Under the pieces are notes generated by a model. It did no database searches and was not told where the DNA came from. It worked only from the letters and a program-made list of their open reading frames with translations. The translations under genes were made by a program, and so were the position numbers. Shown piece after piece: positions 30,301-45,300 of a stretch of 64,000 bases of DNA (position 1 is its first letter; every line of letters begins with the position of its first letter). The DNA comes from Aptenodytes patagonicus (Eukaryota > Chordata > Aves > Sphenisciformes > Spheniscidae), in the NCBI RefSeq assembly GCF_965638725.1, contig NC_134949.1, positions 54,526,151 through 54,590,150 of the forward strand. The letters run 5' to 3'.

Positions 30301-33300
30301 ATTTAAAGCAAGGACAGAGGTTTGAAATCAACCAAGGTGATTTTCCCTAAATATGCAATTTCCTTCTCTGAGATCTTCTCTCGGTCATCTCACAATAACT
30401 AAAAACATGGCGACACATCAAGAAACTTGTCAAGCAATATATAACTGTGATTTTTATTTTTTTTTTTTAAACACATCATAAAATATTTCTGAAATAACAT
30501 TTACTTCACTGCTCTCTCATTAGTGCTTTATGGGGGAGGATGAACTCTGCACTTTCTGTTCACCAACTACAAAGCCCCCAAAATAAGTTTACACTGTATG
30601 CTGTTTTTCAAACATTACAGTCTATATGATATAATAGTAATAATAATTATTAGACAATTTATATCTAAGGTATCAAACAAATAATTTTTACATAGACTAA
30701 GTAACTGGACATGCAAGTACAACTTCACACCCACTTATGTGGAATTTTCCTCTCAGTAAAAGGTAGTTTTAAACTGAACTGATAGGTTAAAGAAACACTC
30801 ACACACAAAAAAAAGAATATACCCACAAATACTTACTCAAAAGACTTGTGGCTATAAAAAGACATCATATGCTTCCAAGACTACATTACAGTTTCAAAAT
30901 CAGCCAGGGAACCAGCACTTACCCCTGATGGTCTGTTTCGGGTCGCATGTCATACACTTGACACTGTGCCAGCCTCACAATCACTCCAGACCGCAACAGC
31001 TCTAATGCCCCTTGCTGACTTTTAGCTACTCTAGTGAGGAATGCCTAGAGAAAAGTAGAGAAGGATAAGTATTGGAGATGCACAATGAGAGTTATTATGA
31101 ATATTTTCTCTCTTGATTTTAACATCATTTCAAATACTATTATTTTAGTAAAATACCTCTGAGTACAATCAATGTGAAGTCTAGACAAACAACTTTTATT
31201 TAAAAAAAACCAAACACACACAACACCATACCACAAAATCGCTTCTGAAATACTATTACCATTTTGGACTCATAAGTGTACAGCGCTTTAAGTAAAGGGG
31301 GCTGAGGTGTGAGCAAGCTCTGAAGAGTCAGATCATCATCTGCTAGGCTATCGACAAGCACCTTCAGGTAGCCACTATTGGAGAGATACAACAGCCACTG
31401 CTGCTGCTTGTCTACTGAAACAATACGATCAAGCAAAGCCAATGCCAGCATCTAGGATGGGGGAAGGGGGGGAAAAAAAAAAAAATCAAAACAATTAAAT
31501 TTATGAGATCAATGAGATTTCTAACAAATACCTAAAAATATGAAACGCTAAGCAGTTCCTTCTAACAGCTTCTTAAAATGCATTTCTGCACTGCAATCAA
31601 TCCTTTATGTGGAAAATATTTTAAGATTTCTTGACGTTTTAGTATAGTATGAGCCAGTTACCTTTTCTCTATTATTCTTTAACAAAATATTACAGATATT
31701 GTTGAACAATAACTATGCCAAAATATTTTAACAAAGTATCACTACAAGCACTATTGCTATTTAAAACTAGTTTGCATTTTGACTAGTCCTGTCCACTGAA
31801 GTTAATAGCAGAAAATATTTCTTCCTGAAGTCACCAAACCTTCCCAAAGTGGGAAAATAAACTGCTAAGTCCATGATTTAAAAATAACAACAAATAAATG
31901 CCACAGCAGTTCATACCTACAGTCTTCTGCAGCAGTGCTTGCTACCCTTATTATTAAACAATAGGACACATAGCTCTTTTGAGAAAAAAATATGCACGTA
32001 TGCCCCTACTTTCAGCAGCTTGAAGCATGAGTAGGAGGACAGAAATGTGAAAGAGAATAAGTATCTACAAAAAATGTTCTAGTTCTACCTCAGGAAATTT
32101 CCCTTTTCTGTACAGTAATAAAATGTCCTTTAAAACAAGCCAAACAGCGACTGCAAAGGAATAGATTTATTTACCCGGCCTATCTCATGACCATCACAAG
32201 CATCACGACAGACGACCTCCATGAGAGCTGCCCCATAACTCTCAATAATTGCCATGTTTTCCCGTTGCAATTTACTAAACACATCTTCAGGAGCTGTCAG
32301 ACGTTCCCACATTGTTTTTTTAGCTGTAAAAAGCAAGTAAAACAAAAAATGAAAAACACAAAGATGGGCAGCTTAGCCTAGCTTAGCTACAGTACAGTGA
32401 GACTACATCCTTCAGGGCATTCTCTATCTTGCAACAGAAATGCCCCAAACAATGGACGAGGTTTTTGACTGAAGGGCAAATGTTTTCATACAAATCCATT
32501 CTTTCCTGAATATCATACACAGGCCAGCCAGCACAAAAAATGTGTGTGCCTGTATACATACACCACCCTTGCAAATATATGTTCTATGTTACATGTATTG
32601 AATCGTAGAATAATTTTAAGGAGACTATTAGGCCTAAGAACTTTCACTGGGACCAAAACACTCAGTTTTGAAGGGAAGTAAGCAAGGTGACTGAAGCGGG
32701 GAAGGGCTGAATCCAAAGCCAGCAATAAACTACACAGGGGTCATAACAAATTCAAAGGTATTTTTACTATTGTAGCTCAAAACGCTGATCAAGTAATAGC
32801 AGTAAGAGTCTATGTGCACAGGTACTAGATCCAGGTTTGTTTTTCAATCCTTGTCCAAGCTCTAAGATGAAATAGTGATTAGAAACACTGACAAATCAAG
32901 TGTTTAAGCCATTAACAGAGAGAATGTGATATTCATCATAAGCTCTCTTGGTTAAGCAGCAACTCTGGCTGGCTTTTTTTTGTGCGTATTTTTTGGGGGT
33001 AGTGGTAATGCTTTTTTGTTTGTTTGTTTTCCCCCTAGGGGTCTTCAGCTAAAGGAACCGAAAGAATATTAAATAATCTTTGTTGTTTGTTTTTTTTTTT
33101 TCAAATAGGATCACTGTGGTATGAGTGTACATACAGATGTGGAGGCAATAAGTTTCTAAACCTGTAACTGCTCTCAAGTAGGTCCAAGTCATCTCCAGTC
33201 CTTTGCAAATTTTGTAGCTATGATGCATAGCTTTAAATGGACACAAATGAAATATCTTCTTTAGTGCTAGAGGTCAGAAATTTAATATCCTCATCCAGAA

Positions 33301-36300
33301 CAACACATTTGGAATGCATATGTAGCTAGACAGGTCAGAATAGAGGAAGATTTGCATCATTTAGCGTAAGCAACTAATTTTAGAGGCTCTTGGAGTGAGA
33401 TGGTTTCTATCTACATAATCTATTTCCAGAAGACAACTCAGCATGCAGAAACTGTACCATTCAGGGTTAAATGACAATTTTTTTTGTTTTGTTCTTTTCC
33501 ATAATACAATTGGACCATACCTGCTTCTAAAGTGTCTGGTTCATCTGGTCTCTGGGCAATCTGCAAATAATAAAGCAGTGATCCATAAAGGTGCGTTCTT
33601 ACTCTCTGGAAGCCACCACCTGTTCACAAGAAACATTCATAATTTAAAACAAATAGATGTAAATTCTGTAACACCATCTTGCACTGGCACTTAATTTAAC
33701 TTTCCTATGGGAATGCTGGCAGAAATAAATAAATAAATAAATAGATTTCTTAAGTCAGAGTTCTACTGTTCACATAAAAGTGTATTTGTGAGTAAATTCA
33801 GCAAGTTTATGCTGCTCCAAAAAAATGGCAATATTTACACATCTCTCTTCTCATTGTTGTTCAGATTAAAAAAATAATACGCCTTTATTAATTTTTTTCT
33901 TGTCAGTAACATCACTTAAATCTATATTAGTCACGTAATATCCATCTAATTGACTGTAATAAAAATCCTCACTGCAGTAACAGGAAGCAGCTCAGTCCAT
34001 CTTTGACTCTTGGCAGTTGGAATTCCCACACATGCACTGGAAAGGTCAACGCACCTGTTTTCAAAATGAAATCCAGCAGCTTTTTTAAGATGATGTGGAG
34101 GGAGGAGTCACCAATGGAAGCAAACCCCATGGATATGCTCTCAGAGCCAGGTGATGAGGTGAAAGAACCATCCAACATCAAGACATACTGGGACTGTCCT
34201 GTCATAGGGAGTGCAAGTGGCTGTTTCTGCTCAGTTTTCACAGACTGGCTCAGATGGGCAGTCAGGGTGAACACAGCCCCTGCCACCACCGGCATCAACT
34301 CCTGAGCTGCATCATCATCTAGGATCTTAATACAAAAGAAGAAGAAAAAGAAAGAAAAAGTAGAAAAGTGTCTGATTTCATGAGCTATTAAAGCAATTAA
34401 TTTAGCCTCTCACAGCTATTTCATTTATATATGCATAAGGATTTCATTAACATGGCACTATTTAAAACAAATCAAAATCAGTAGCGTCAGAAACTTGTTC
34501 AGAAAGATGAGTTGAACACATTTTAATTGAGAAGACCATTAGCCACCTTTTTTTATTTACACAAATCACAGGTGGGATGATAATTAAATCTGGACGGGGA
34601 AAAGGGAAGGAACATGCTGACATTTGACTTGTTTTATTAGTAAAATATCTAAATCTAAGCTAAGGAAAGAACAACTGACACCCTCTTGGCTTTACAGCTA
34701 TTTAAGAAAACTATTTCCATTAAAAATGTGAAGATGCAATTTAGAAAACTCAAAGGGGTGAGCAAAGAAGTGAGCATCAAAGGAGCATTTAAGAAAATGT
34801 GGAGAAACACTAACGAGAAGTTAGCATTTTTACTTTTTTAGTTCATGTCAACATTTAAAAGGTAAACCTGGTATCTTTATCACTGACACTCAAGGAGCTT
34901 TCCTATTAAGCAATATAGTTGTTTAATACAAGAGATCAATTATTTTCAAAAGAAAATAACGATAATTGTTTCTAAAATCAACAAAATCTTCACTAAAAAT
35001 TAAGTATCACAGAAAATTAGAGTCTGAAATTTCTGCTCTGTAAAGATTTTAAGAAAGAAATTCCTTTGACTAGCAAAGGCCTCCCTTGTTTCCCATTTTT
35101 TTAATTTTGTTCATGTAAAAAACAAAACCAGCACTCCACTAAAAAATAGTTTTTAGGTAACTCATACAGAAAAAATAATGGAAACAACAACAACGAAAAT
35201 CCAAAAGGTTATATTTTGCTTGGAAAAATATAACATTTCCATATCTATTTCTCAAAACACAACTTGTCTAATCAGGAAAACTACAAAACAGCGTAACTCT
35301 CACCATAAAGAAAAAAAAAATGCCCCAGCAGCCTAAACAATGCAATTGTCCGAGCAGCCAGGGATCAGGTTAGGAAAGCTAAAGCCCTGATAGAATTAAA
35401 TCTGGCCAGGGACATCAAGGGCAACAAGAGAAGATTCTATAGGTACGTCAGGGATAAAAGGAAGACGAGGGAAAATGTGGGCCCTCTCCGGAACGAAACG
35501 GGAGACCTGGTTACCCGGGATACAGCTAAGGCGGGGGCACTCAATGACTTTTTTGCCTCGGTCTTCACCAGCAAGTGCTCGAGCCTCACCGCCTAAGCCA
35601 CAGAAGGCAAAGGCGTGGACTGGGAGAATGAAGAGCCACCCACTGTGGGAGAACATCAGGTTCGAGACCATCTAAGGCACCTGAAGGTGCACAGGTCCAT
35701 GGGACCCGATGAGATCCATCCGCGGGTCCTGAAGGAACTGGCGGATGAAGTTGCTAAGCCACTCTCCATCATATTTGAGAAGTCGTGGCAGTCCGGTGAA
35801 GTTCCCACTGACTGGAAAAGGGGAAACATAACCCCCATTTTTAACAAGGGAAAAAAGGAAGACCCGGGGAACTACAGGCCAGTCAGTCGCCCCTCTGTGC
35901 CTGGGAAGATCATGGAAGAGATCCTCCAGGAAGCTATGCTAAGGCACATGGAGGACAGGAAGGCGATTCGAGACAGCCAGCATGGCTTCACCAAGGGCAA
36001 GTCCTGCCTGACTAACCTAGTGGCCTTCTATGATGGAGTGACTACATCAGTGGACATGGGAAGGGCTACAGATGTCATCTATCTGGACCTCTGTAAGGCC
36101 TTTGACACGGTCCCCCACAACATCCTTCTCTCTAAACCGGAGAGGTATGGGTTTGATGGGTGGACTGTCCGGTGGGTGAGGAATTGGTTAGATGGTCGCA
36201 TCCAGAGGGTAGTGGTCAATGGCTCAATGTCCAGATGGAGGTTGGTGACGAGTGGCGTCCCACAGGGGTCTGTATTGGGACCGGTACTGTTTAATATCTT

Positions 36301-39300
36301 CACCAATGACATGGACAGTGGGATCGAGTGCAAGTTTGCAGACGACACCAAGCTGAGTGGTGCGGTCGACACACCAGAGGGACAGGATGCCATCCAGAGG
36401 GACCTGGACAAGCTCGAGAAGTGGGCCTGTGTGAACCTCATGAGGTTTAACAAGGCCAAGGGCAAGGTCCTGCACCTGGGTTGGAGCAACCCCCAGTATC
36501 GATACAGGCTGGGGGATGAAGGGATTGAGAGCAGCCCTGCCAAGAAGGACTTGGGGGTACTGGTGGATGAAAAGCTGGACATGAGCCAGCAATGTGCACT
36601 CGCAGCCCAGAAGGCCAATCGTATCCTGGGCTGCATCAAAAGAAGCGCGGCCAGCAGGCCGAGGGAGGTGATTCTGCCCCTCTACTCTGCTCTGGTGAGA
36701 CCCCACCTGGAGTACTGCGTCCAGCTCTGGAGCCCTCAGCATAAGAAAGACACAGACCTGTTGGAGTGGGTCCAGAGGAGGGTCACAAAAATGATCAGGG
36801 GGATGGAACACCTCTCCTATGAAGAAAGGCTGAGAGAGTTGAGGTTGTTCAGCCTCGAGAAGAGAAAGCTTCGGGGAGACCTTATGGGGGCTTATAGAAA
36901 AGATGGCGGCAAACTTTTTAGCAGGGCCTGTTGCAGCAGGACAAGGGGGAATGGCTTTAACCTAAAGGGGGGTAGATACAGACTAGATATAAGGAAGAAA
37001 TGTTTTACACTGAGTGTGGTGAAACACTGGAAGAGGTTGCCCAGAGAGGTGGTGGATGCCCCATCCCTGGAAACATTCAAGGTCAGGTTGGATGGGGCTC
37101 TGAGCAGCCTGATCTAGTTGAAGATGTCCCTGCCCACGGCAGGAGGGTTTGGACTAGATGACCTTTAAAGGTCCCTTCCAACTCAAACTATTCTATGATT
37201 CTGTGAAGGATCCTTCATTAAATTTTGTCTTTGAGAATGGCTGGGTCAGTAGTAACTGCCTAGTCTGTCCCAAAAATTACTACTGTAATTCAGCAGTAAG
37301 CCACCTAGACTTTAAATATTTTAAGACAAAGCAAACTCTCGCATTTCCAAAAGCCCTTCTAATTGTAAAATCTTTACTTTTTCTACTCTGAAGTTTCATT
37401 CAATTCTTTCATTTTTCAAAAGAAGCAGTGGTAGGATTTGCAGTGAGTCATCTAAACGCAGTAAATCAGCAACTGCAGTACTGTTTGCCTTCATCCCTTC
37501 CATGAGTTCTTCTATGTTCCTTAGCAAAATGGGCTGTTTCCTTTTCACACACCCTTTCCAGACTACTATCATACTGGATTATACTGAAATGAACCATATA
37601 CTGACAAATTTCAGACATAGTTCAACAGTAGCTATGCAAGAATCCAGAGTATCTCCTCTGTCCACAGTGCATTCAACTTCAGCACAGTAGCAATCAGAAA
37701 ACTAAAAAGAGTACTAGAGGCAGACAAATTTTTTTTGGATTACAATCAAGAATGCTACTTGAAGAGTAGTTTCTCTTTCATGTAAAAAGATACAGCAACA
37801 AAGTTCAAGGAGAGGGTTGGTTTCCAGTATAGCATTACCTTGTCATGCACATCCTGCAATAGATCGCGGATAATCAGTTGTCTGTCCTCAGCCTGTATGA
37901 GATCCTGGGGGCAGGCAGTGAGTATAATTTCCACCAGTTGTCTCCATGACTCTAAAGCATGCCTCTTAGCATGGAGGCATTGCAGCAGCTTGTTCCGCTC
38001 CACTACATACTGCAGGATAGTGTTGATCTCCTGAGCACCCACAACAAAGAAATTGAGTTATAATATGCTAAAAGAAGTTAATGGCAAAGACATGCAAGAT
38101 GACAATTTTATTTATTAGTAATAGTCTCTGGAAAAAAAAAAAAAGGGTAAGTCTTCAGCTTATCGGAAACAAGCTGCTATTAATCGTTTCAACAAGATAG
38201 GCCAATCCATTTCTGAGCGGCTTTTCACAAGGCCTTTCCATCATGAATGTTTCAAGCTTGTAGTAAAAAAAAAAAAAAAAATTAAAAAGTAACCAGGGAA
38301 GTTCTTTTCTAACATACACTTTAAAATCACAAGAAAAACAACTATGAAAAATATATTTGTGCATTTTCTTCCCATTTTAGTCTGAGTCATTTCTCCTTCA
38401 TCCTTCAACTTTCAAATCCATTTAGCCAATTTCAACTAAATTTAAAAGATGGCAGGAGCCTCAGGAAATAGTTAAGTTCCAAGTTCACTAAAACTATAGC
38501 TGTGTAGAAGAAAAGAGAAATAAATTGGCATCCCCTGTGAGAGAAAGGCAAGATGAACTTGCCTGCTACACACCATACCTGTCAATGGCCAATCCTGACA
38601 TCAGTATGTACTGCTTTCTCTACAGTGGGGTGGGAGCTGCAATTGTTATCAGCAACGGGGAGGGAAAAGGTTCAAGAAAAAAGAAAACAGACTCCAGGTC
38701 TGCTGTTTAGAGAACAGTATGTTAAGAAGTAGTTTATCTTACCAAATTTTAATGTCTTTTTTTTTTTTTCTTCAGGAATTAGTAACTCAAAGTTCAGAGT
38801 CAAATCCACAAGCTTTCATAGTAAAGCTTACTGCTTGACAGTATACGAAATCCACCAAGAGCAACAAGAAACAGTAGTTTACATTTTCTATACTTACCTC
38901 CATAAGTAAAGGTCTCTGGCCTATGGCTGCCATTCCTTGAAGGGCATTGACTTCTGCAACCAGAACTCTGTGAAGGTACTGAAATTAAAAAGTTAAAAAA
39001 GAAACTTTAATGACAAAGAAGATGTATCTGTCCCTCCTAAAAGTGTTTAGGAGATAGCTACATAATGACAGATGCAACTGAAGGACTGAGATTCAAGTAA
39101 GTGTGACTCATTTTTTAGGTTTCTCCCCTACTTCATTCTCTAACTGCAGTACTTTTAGCTGTCTAGTCTCTCTACCTGCTCACTGCACTTCTCATTTTTG
39201 CACTCATTTATTTCCTTCTGGTCCTAAGTTGTTCTGTCCTTTCACGAGCTCTTTTAACACATCACACTCCCTTTCCTCTTCAACCTCCACAATAGTCCTC

Positions 39301-42300
39301 TTGCACAGAAGGAAGGGTTTGTTTCACATTGTACAATATAGAATAGCTGGTTCCTAATATGGAATAGCTGCATTCCTATGACCATCAAGATCACTTTTAC
39401 GTTACATTCCACTCCTGCTCTGTCCCTTGTCTCTCAGATCGGAAATTTTTCAGGACTACTTATCATACACTTGTCAAGTACTCATCACAACGTGACACTA
39501 TCTTAACTATAGCCTCTAAGAACTACTGCAGTATGCAACTATGTTGTGTACATAATTGTGTACCCATATGTAGTACTACATAGTTGTGTACTGGAGACCA
39601 ATGAAATGCATAAGGTAGATGTCATATCTGCAATATCACTTGGGTGTTCCAAGATGGGAAAAACATTAAGACAGAAAATATTTCCTGAAAGCGTCTTAAA
39701 CTGATGCATCTGTCTACTGCAAATGAGAAATCAGTGTGTGCAATGCAGAAGAAATAAACTAATCCAAATAGTTTGCATAAATTATACACATATCTGAAAC
39801 AGCTATACCTTTTATGTGAAAGCAAGTTTCAAAGTATTATTAATACACTGGTCATCTGTATTATTATCAAGATATAAAATAGCACATGCAACCTGAGAAC
39901 ATAAGACCACCGCGCACCTTGACGTTGCAGACCACTTGTCCACGTGCATTCTTGTGCTCACAATTAGCAATGACTTGCTCAATCTGAACCCGGTCAAAAA
40001 AATCCAGTTGTAAAGGCTCTGGAATGTCCTGACTAAAGTCAATTGAATCCAGGATACTTAAGATCTTCCTGCGTACTGGAAATGTAAATCAATTCAAACT
40101 GTATTCAGAAATATCAAGGGGAAAACAAAAAAAGTTGACAATAGGAGCCTAACTTACCTTTGTAAATCCAAATCTTATGTGTAAAGTTTCAAAAGAAAAC
40201 ACTAAATTTTCAGAAAGTGCTATCGAGCTATATAAGGGGCTTAAAAACATTTTCTAGAACCTTAAATTCTTAATTTGTGTTATACTGTATTGTTCTCCTG
40301 TTATGTATGCATGTAATCCAATATTTACAAATACAAGATTCTAATTTTTTCTCCTAAATAAAAGCAGGCTGGTTTTCAATGAGAACCATGCAGTCTTTTG
40401 TTGAGACTTAGAAACACTGTAAGGAATCTGAAGTTACTTACTTGGGTTTTACATTCTTTGCCATGAAAATACAAATATGTTCAGCCTTAGCAACAGTCTC
40501 ACTGTTTTTACTGTTAGCAGTAAATTTATAGACTGCCACTCTCCCATTCTGTCCTTCCATAGATACTTAAACATAGACTTTTCTAAATTCCTTTCCAGTC
40601 CAGTATTTTCCACTCACTCCAGTCATCTACGTCAAGGTTCTAAAATTCATTTTTTTCCCCACACTAAACAAAATTGTTCCATGTACTGCTGCTGTTTAGA
40701 AAGTCTATTATTTTCTTTTTCAAAGTGTCCTTTCTAGAGGCGGCCCTCCCCTCATTCAGGATCGGAAAAACTTTACTGAGAAATAATCAACAGCCATAAT
40801 GCTTACCTTTGGAAGCAGTATCAAAGTGGAGAAACCCACTGACTGATCGACTTTCATCTTCCATCCCTCCTTCACCATCAGCTGAAGGTAATGAAACATA
40901 ATAAATAAAAAAAAAATCAAAGCGAAAAATATCACCTACTTTATTAATACTGAAAGAGAAAGACGGAGAGAGCACACGCTGACAAACCTTTCACATGAAA
41001 GTCTTCTAATACAAATACAGCCTTGACTGTTAATAAAATGAAAACAATACTTAATCTCACAGAAGCTAGCCAGTTATCAAATACAGATTAGACAGTACTA
41101 GAAATGCCTAAAAAGACACCCCACCCTCCGGTATGAATGATGCAGGTGGATGAACGCTGTAAAATGAGTAGGGTATCTGGCCAGTTTCCCATACTGAGGT
41201 CTCCACAAGGATGAAAAGACAGTGTTCAGACCTATAGAAATGAGGGAAAACACCATACTGCTGCAGCCCGTTAACGATATCTTCCAGTTACTCTGTTTAT
41301 TTTCTTCATGTAAAGAGTTTTATTGCCACCTGTTTCTATTTCTCTTGATTCGCTTCTACTCTGTTCTGAAACTCTGAAATCTTGCCTTTTTATTTAACAT
41401 TGCATTTTACGTCACATTGGGATGAAGTATCATTTTTGTGATGTTATAATGTCAAAAGCCAAACTGACCTGTAGCTACTATCTTCTGTGAGAGAGGGCTG
41501 AAAATATGTAACAGACAGACAGAAGTTAAGACTGAGAAAACTTTGTCTAAAACTGTTTACCAAGGAAGACCCTACACCTTCTCTACACAGTAACAACTCT
41601 GGATAGCATCACAAAATATTTTATAATTTTAATTATTTTTTTTATATTCCCCTCTCCTACCCCATAAACTATGTTTATTTTTTGTATCAGTGTATACACT
41701 GAGATGTTTCAAAAATTAAGCACAGACAAAGCAGCAATGAACAAAAAGATACCCTGATTTCTTTCACTTGGGAGTCTACAACCACCATCATCTTTCTTCC
41801 CATCTCTCCAGTGGCAATTCCAGACCCAGTATCACAAATGAACTGTCATGAGCTTATAGAGAAAAGAATTCAAATAAAGTCTCTCATACTTCCATTTATT
41901 CAAGCTTATTTACCCTCACACTAAATTCCTCTTACCCAAGTACGGTTTCACAGGCATGTCATCAAGCAGCAGATGCAGCAGTCTCTGTGTGTGGGAGCGC
42001 TGGCGGTTCAGCGAGGTTACTCGCATTTCTATAGCTGCAGTCTTCATCAGCCAAGACATTTGGTTCAGTGTTGAAATCTCGTGTTCTGGGTGGGGATAAG
42101 GAAACAATTATAAAATTGAACATAAATAATGTTACTTACTCCAAGGAAAGCATTTTTCATTTAAGAAAGCTTTTAGAGGATGTCATTACTTATTATCTGC
42201 TCACCATTTGTTTACGAGACAAAAGGACTGAGAGATCTGACAAAAGCCATTAAAACGAACATGTAGTTATTGTGGAAACGAATCATACATATACACACAA

Positions 42301-45300
42301 TTAAGAGTATACACATACACAACAAATCTGGATATAACCTGTACTAGCAGTCATTGTTCTGCTGGAGTTATTCTGGAGAATGCAGTGCTTCATAAGCAAA
42401 TAGGGTCAGTTATAATTTCAGTGAAAATAATCAGACATTTACCCAAAATGAACTATAACTTTAATCAAAGTTGGTAAGGCTTGAATGTGGGTCTCCAAGA
42501 ATCTTCATATTCTATATTCATCTAATATGTATTCTTAAGTTATATAAGAATCATCTAAATTGCTTTACCCATGCTAGATACATGTATTCAAATGCTAAGT
42601 TTACTATCATTTAACAAAGGACTAGTGGTCAAGCATCTGATAAAGTAAATAAGGACATTGATTCAGTTTAAGACATCTGAGAAATGTTGGTCTGAAACAT
42701 TAAAAACACATGTATTAACTTAAAAATTAATACCATCACCAAACAAAAGTTCTTAATTCAAAGGAAGGGAAGATATAGGTGGGTACAACCACCAGCCTTC
42801 TATTCCCTCAGTTCTTCATAGCTTTCTTACTTTTCAAAAATATAATTTTTTTCCTGTAGTATAATCTAACAAAACTACAATGATAATTGAAATATAGATT
42901 AGGATTTGCTTCTGGAGACTTTATGCGTTCCAAAACTAACATTCTTTTACAAGAGTTCAGCGCTAATAATCTGAACTTCCTAAATAGGCAGAGTTCAATC
43001 TTTGCAGAATTAAAAGGTTAGCAGAGGCAGTAATTAATTCAGTTTAATAATGCTACCTATGTTTCTTCTATGATTCCTAGGGAGTCAAAAGATGCATTGA
43101 ATTTTAAGCATACACAATCTTATCTTAGCATAAAAATTACCTTTGATAGAAAATGGCAAATACTGCAGCTGAGTGAATAAGAAATCCTGACTGGTCCTCA
43201 GATATCTCATAGTTGGACCTGATGTGTCAGAGCATGCACATAACTGATAGATCACCTAACAATCAAAAACAGTAGATACCCATTTATGGAATTTATTTTA
43301 AAAACAAACCAACCATCAAATCAAAAGATGCATAACACTGTTTTACTGCTCAAACAATATTACCTGTATTTACAGTAAGTTTTCCATCAGCTTACTCCAA
43401 AGCTGAACATATTATTTATAACAGACGTTGAATTATGACATTAAAGGACTACCAGCACATGGATGATTCCAACAGCTATTTGCCCACAACATGACAATAT
43501 ATAAGCCTTTCTGTTTGTTCAGCTCACTTAAAAATGAGTATCTTTTTCAGTTGCCAGGTTCACCAAGACAGGAGATGTAATCTTTTTTCCCCCCCCTCCT
43601 TCTACAGTATGTCCTCTTTCACTTTTAATAATGTTTAAAATCCTTTCTAGATGCCACAGATTTTCAACATGATACAGGTGTGTAATCATATGATGATATG
43701 ATTTAAGGCCAAACATCAGCTACCTTGCACATACACCTAATTCAGCTGTCTTCCGCATCTCACCCCCTCAGACATACACACATACATTCTGTCACTGTTA
43801 CAGAATAAAGAAGAGAATTTTATTGGCTTATTTGGGATTATTTGTTACCTTACTTACTGGCAAACTGCAGTTCCAAAATTTAAAAAAAATTAGCATATGG
43901 TCACAACAGATTCAAAGGCTCACCAAAAACATGTAGAACATTAGTTTTATAAGTATATCCCAATGCCAGGTTCTAACATGAGTGCAGAGTATTTTCTGTG
44001 TTGCTACAAGATAATACTTTTTCACACAGAAAAAGGTAGAATAGAAAGAGCTCAATGTATACAAAAACCTGACAGATACATTTTAAAAATGAAACTATTA
44101 TCAAAATCATCAATCATTTGTGTTCACCAACCAAGTAGCAGCTAATTTTATTCAGAGCCTACTTTCAGTATATGTCAACAGAAAATATGCTGAATACCTG
44201 GTAACAGAGTTCTGCAAGATGAGGAGATTCCTGAACTGCTGTAGGCCCATTCCTTGTTTCGGTACCCTTCTCCAGTATGTTCAAAATAGCATGCAGGCAA
44301 GTCCGTGGGCAACCCAAGACACCTTAAAACACAAAAATAATTTCTTAACTTTCTTGATCTTACTTGCCTCCATAGCAAATATACGTTAGTACAAAGAATT
44401 ACGGAAACTAAATTGTTCAGATACCTTGTGCTGCACTATACTGCTCCACAGAGCTGCAGCAAAAATATCTGGCAAAATTTTTTCTCCATTAATTAAAATA
44501 AAGGAAGGAACTGTGTTTCAGCAAAAATGTAATGAAAACATTTATAGTTAGTCTGTAGGCTTTGGAGATGCTAGTGAAAGAGGATAAATTATGCAATCAA
44601 AACTTATTTAAGAACTTTCTCTTCAGTTCTATAAAAAAAAAAGAGATTCAATTGATTCTGTAATATTCTGCGTGAATCAAATGAAAATTTGAATTCTTGC
44701 TCTTAAACTTTAATTGAATACTCATTTGACAATTTCAAAGAGCAGCTTTACATTCCTGTCTTTATTTTACAATTACAGCCATTTTATGACTAATGCTCCT
44801 AAAGGCACCTGACACTGCAACCAAGAGGAACAGGGAGGAGATTTTAATACTGAAGTCAAAATCCTGTCTTTTTGCATTCTTCCTTTAGGCAATTAATTCT
44901 TTAATCAACCCAGAGAGATGTCCTGAAGCAGTAAAGGCATCGACAAAAGCAGTTCTTACAGGGGAAATCATCTTCTCTGTTTGGACACATATAATTTATG
45001 CTTTAGTAGGAAATTATTATCTCGAGGCAAATGGCTTATGGTCATTATTTCTTCACATTATTAATGGGATAATTCAAAGAGGTGTGCAAGGCACTTTCAT
45101 GGCTTTGAGACAAAGTCCCCTATCACTGACCTAACATATGATACCCTGTAAAATTGTGTGGGTGCAGATCAGTTACCTGTATTGAGTAACTATGGAATTT
45201 CAAAATATCCAAGCAGGGTCTGCAATTGTAAGCTACTTTGCAGATGAAAAAAATCGGTTGGCATCTTTTTTTCATCTTTCTGATAAATAACTTTAAGACT

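Noticed and set aside
32596-32650. Possible CR1 3' relic (gaatcgtagaataatttt)
   Set aside because: The resemblance covers about 20 nt with several mismatches and is not followed by CR1-like sequence.
36079-36811. Minus-strand frames of 186 and 195 codons inside the CR1
   Set aside because: They are antisense shadows of the CR1 reverse-transcriptase frame.
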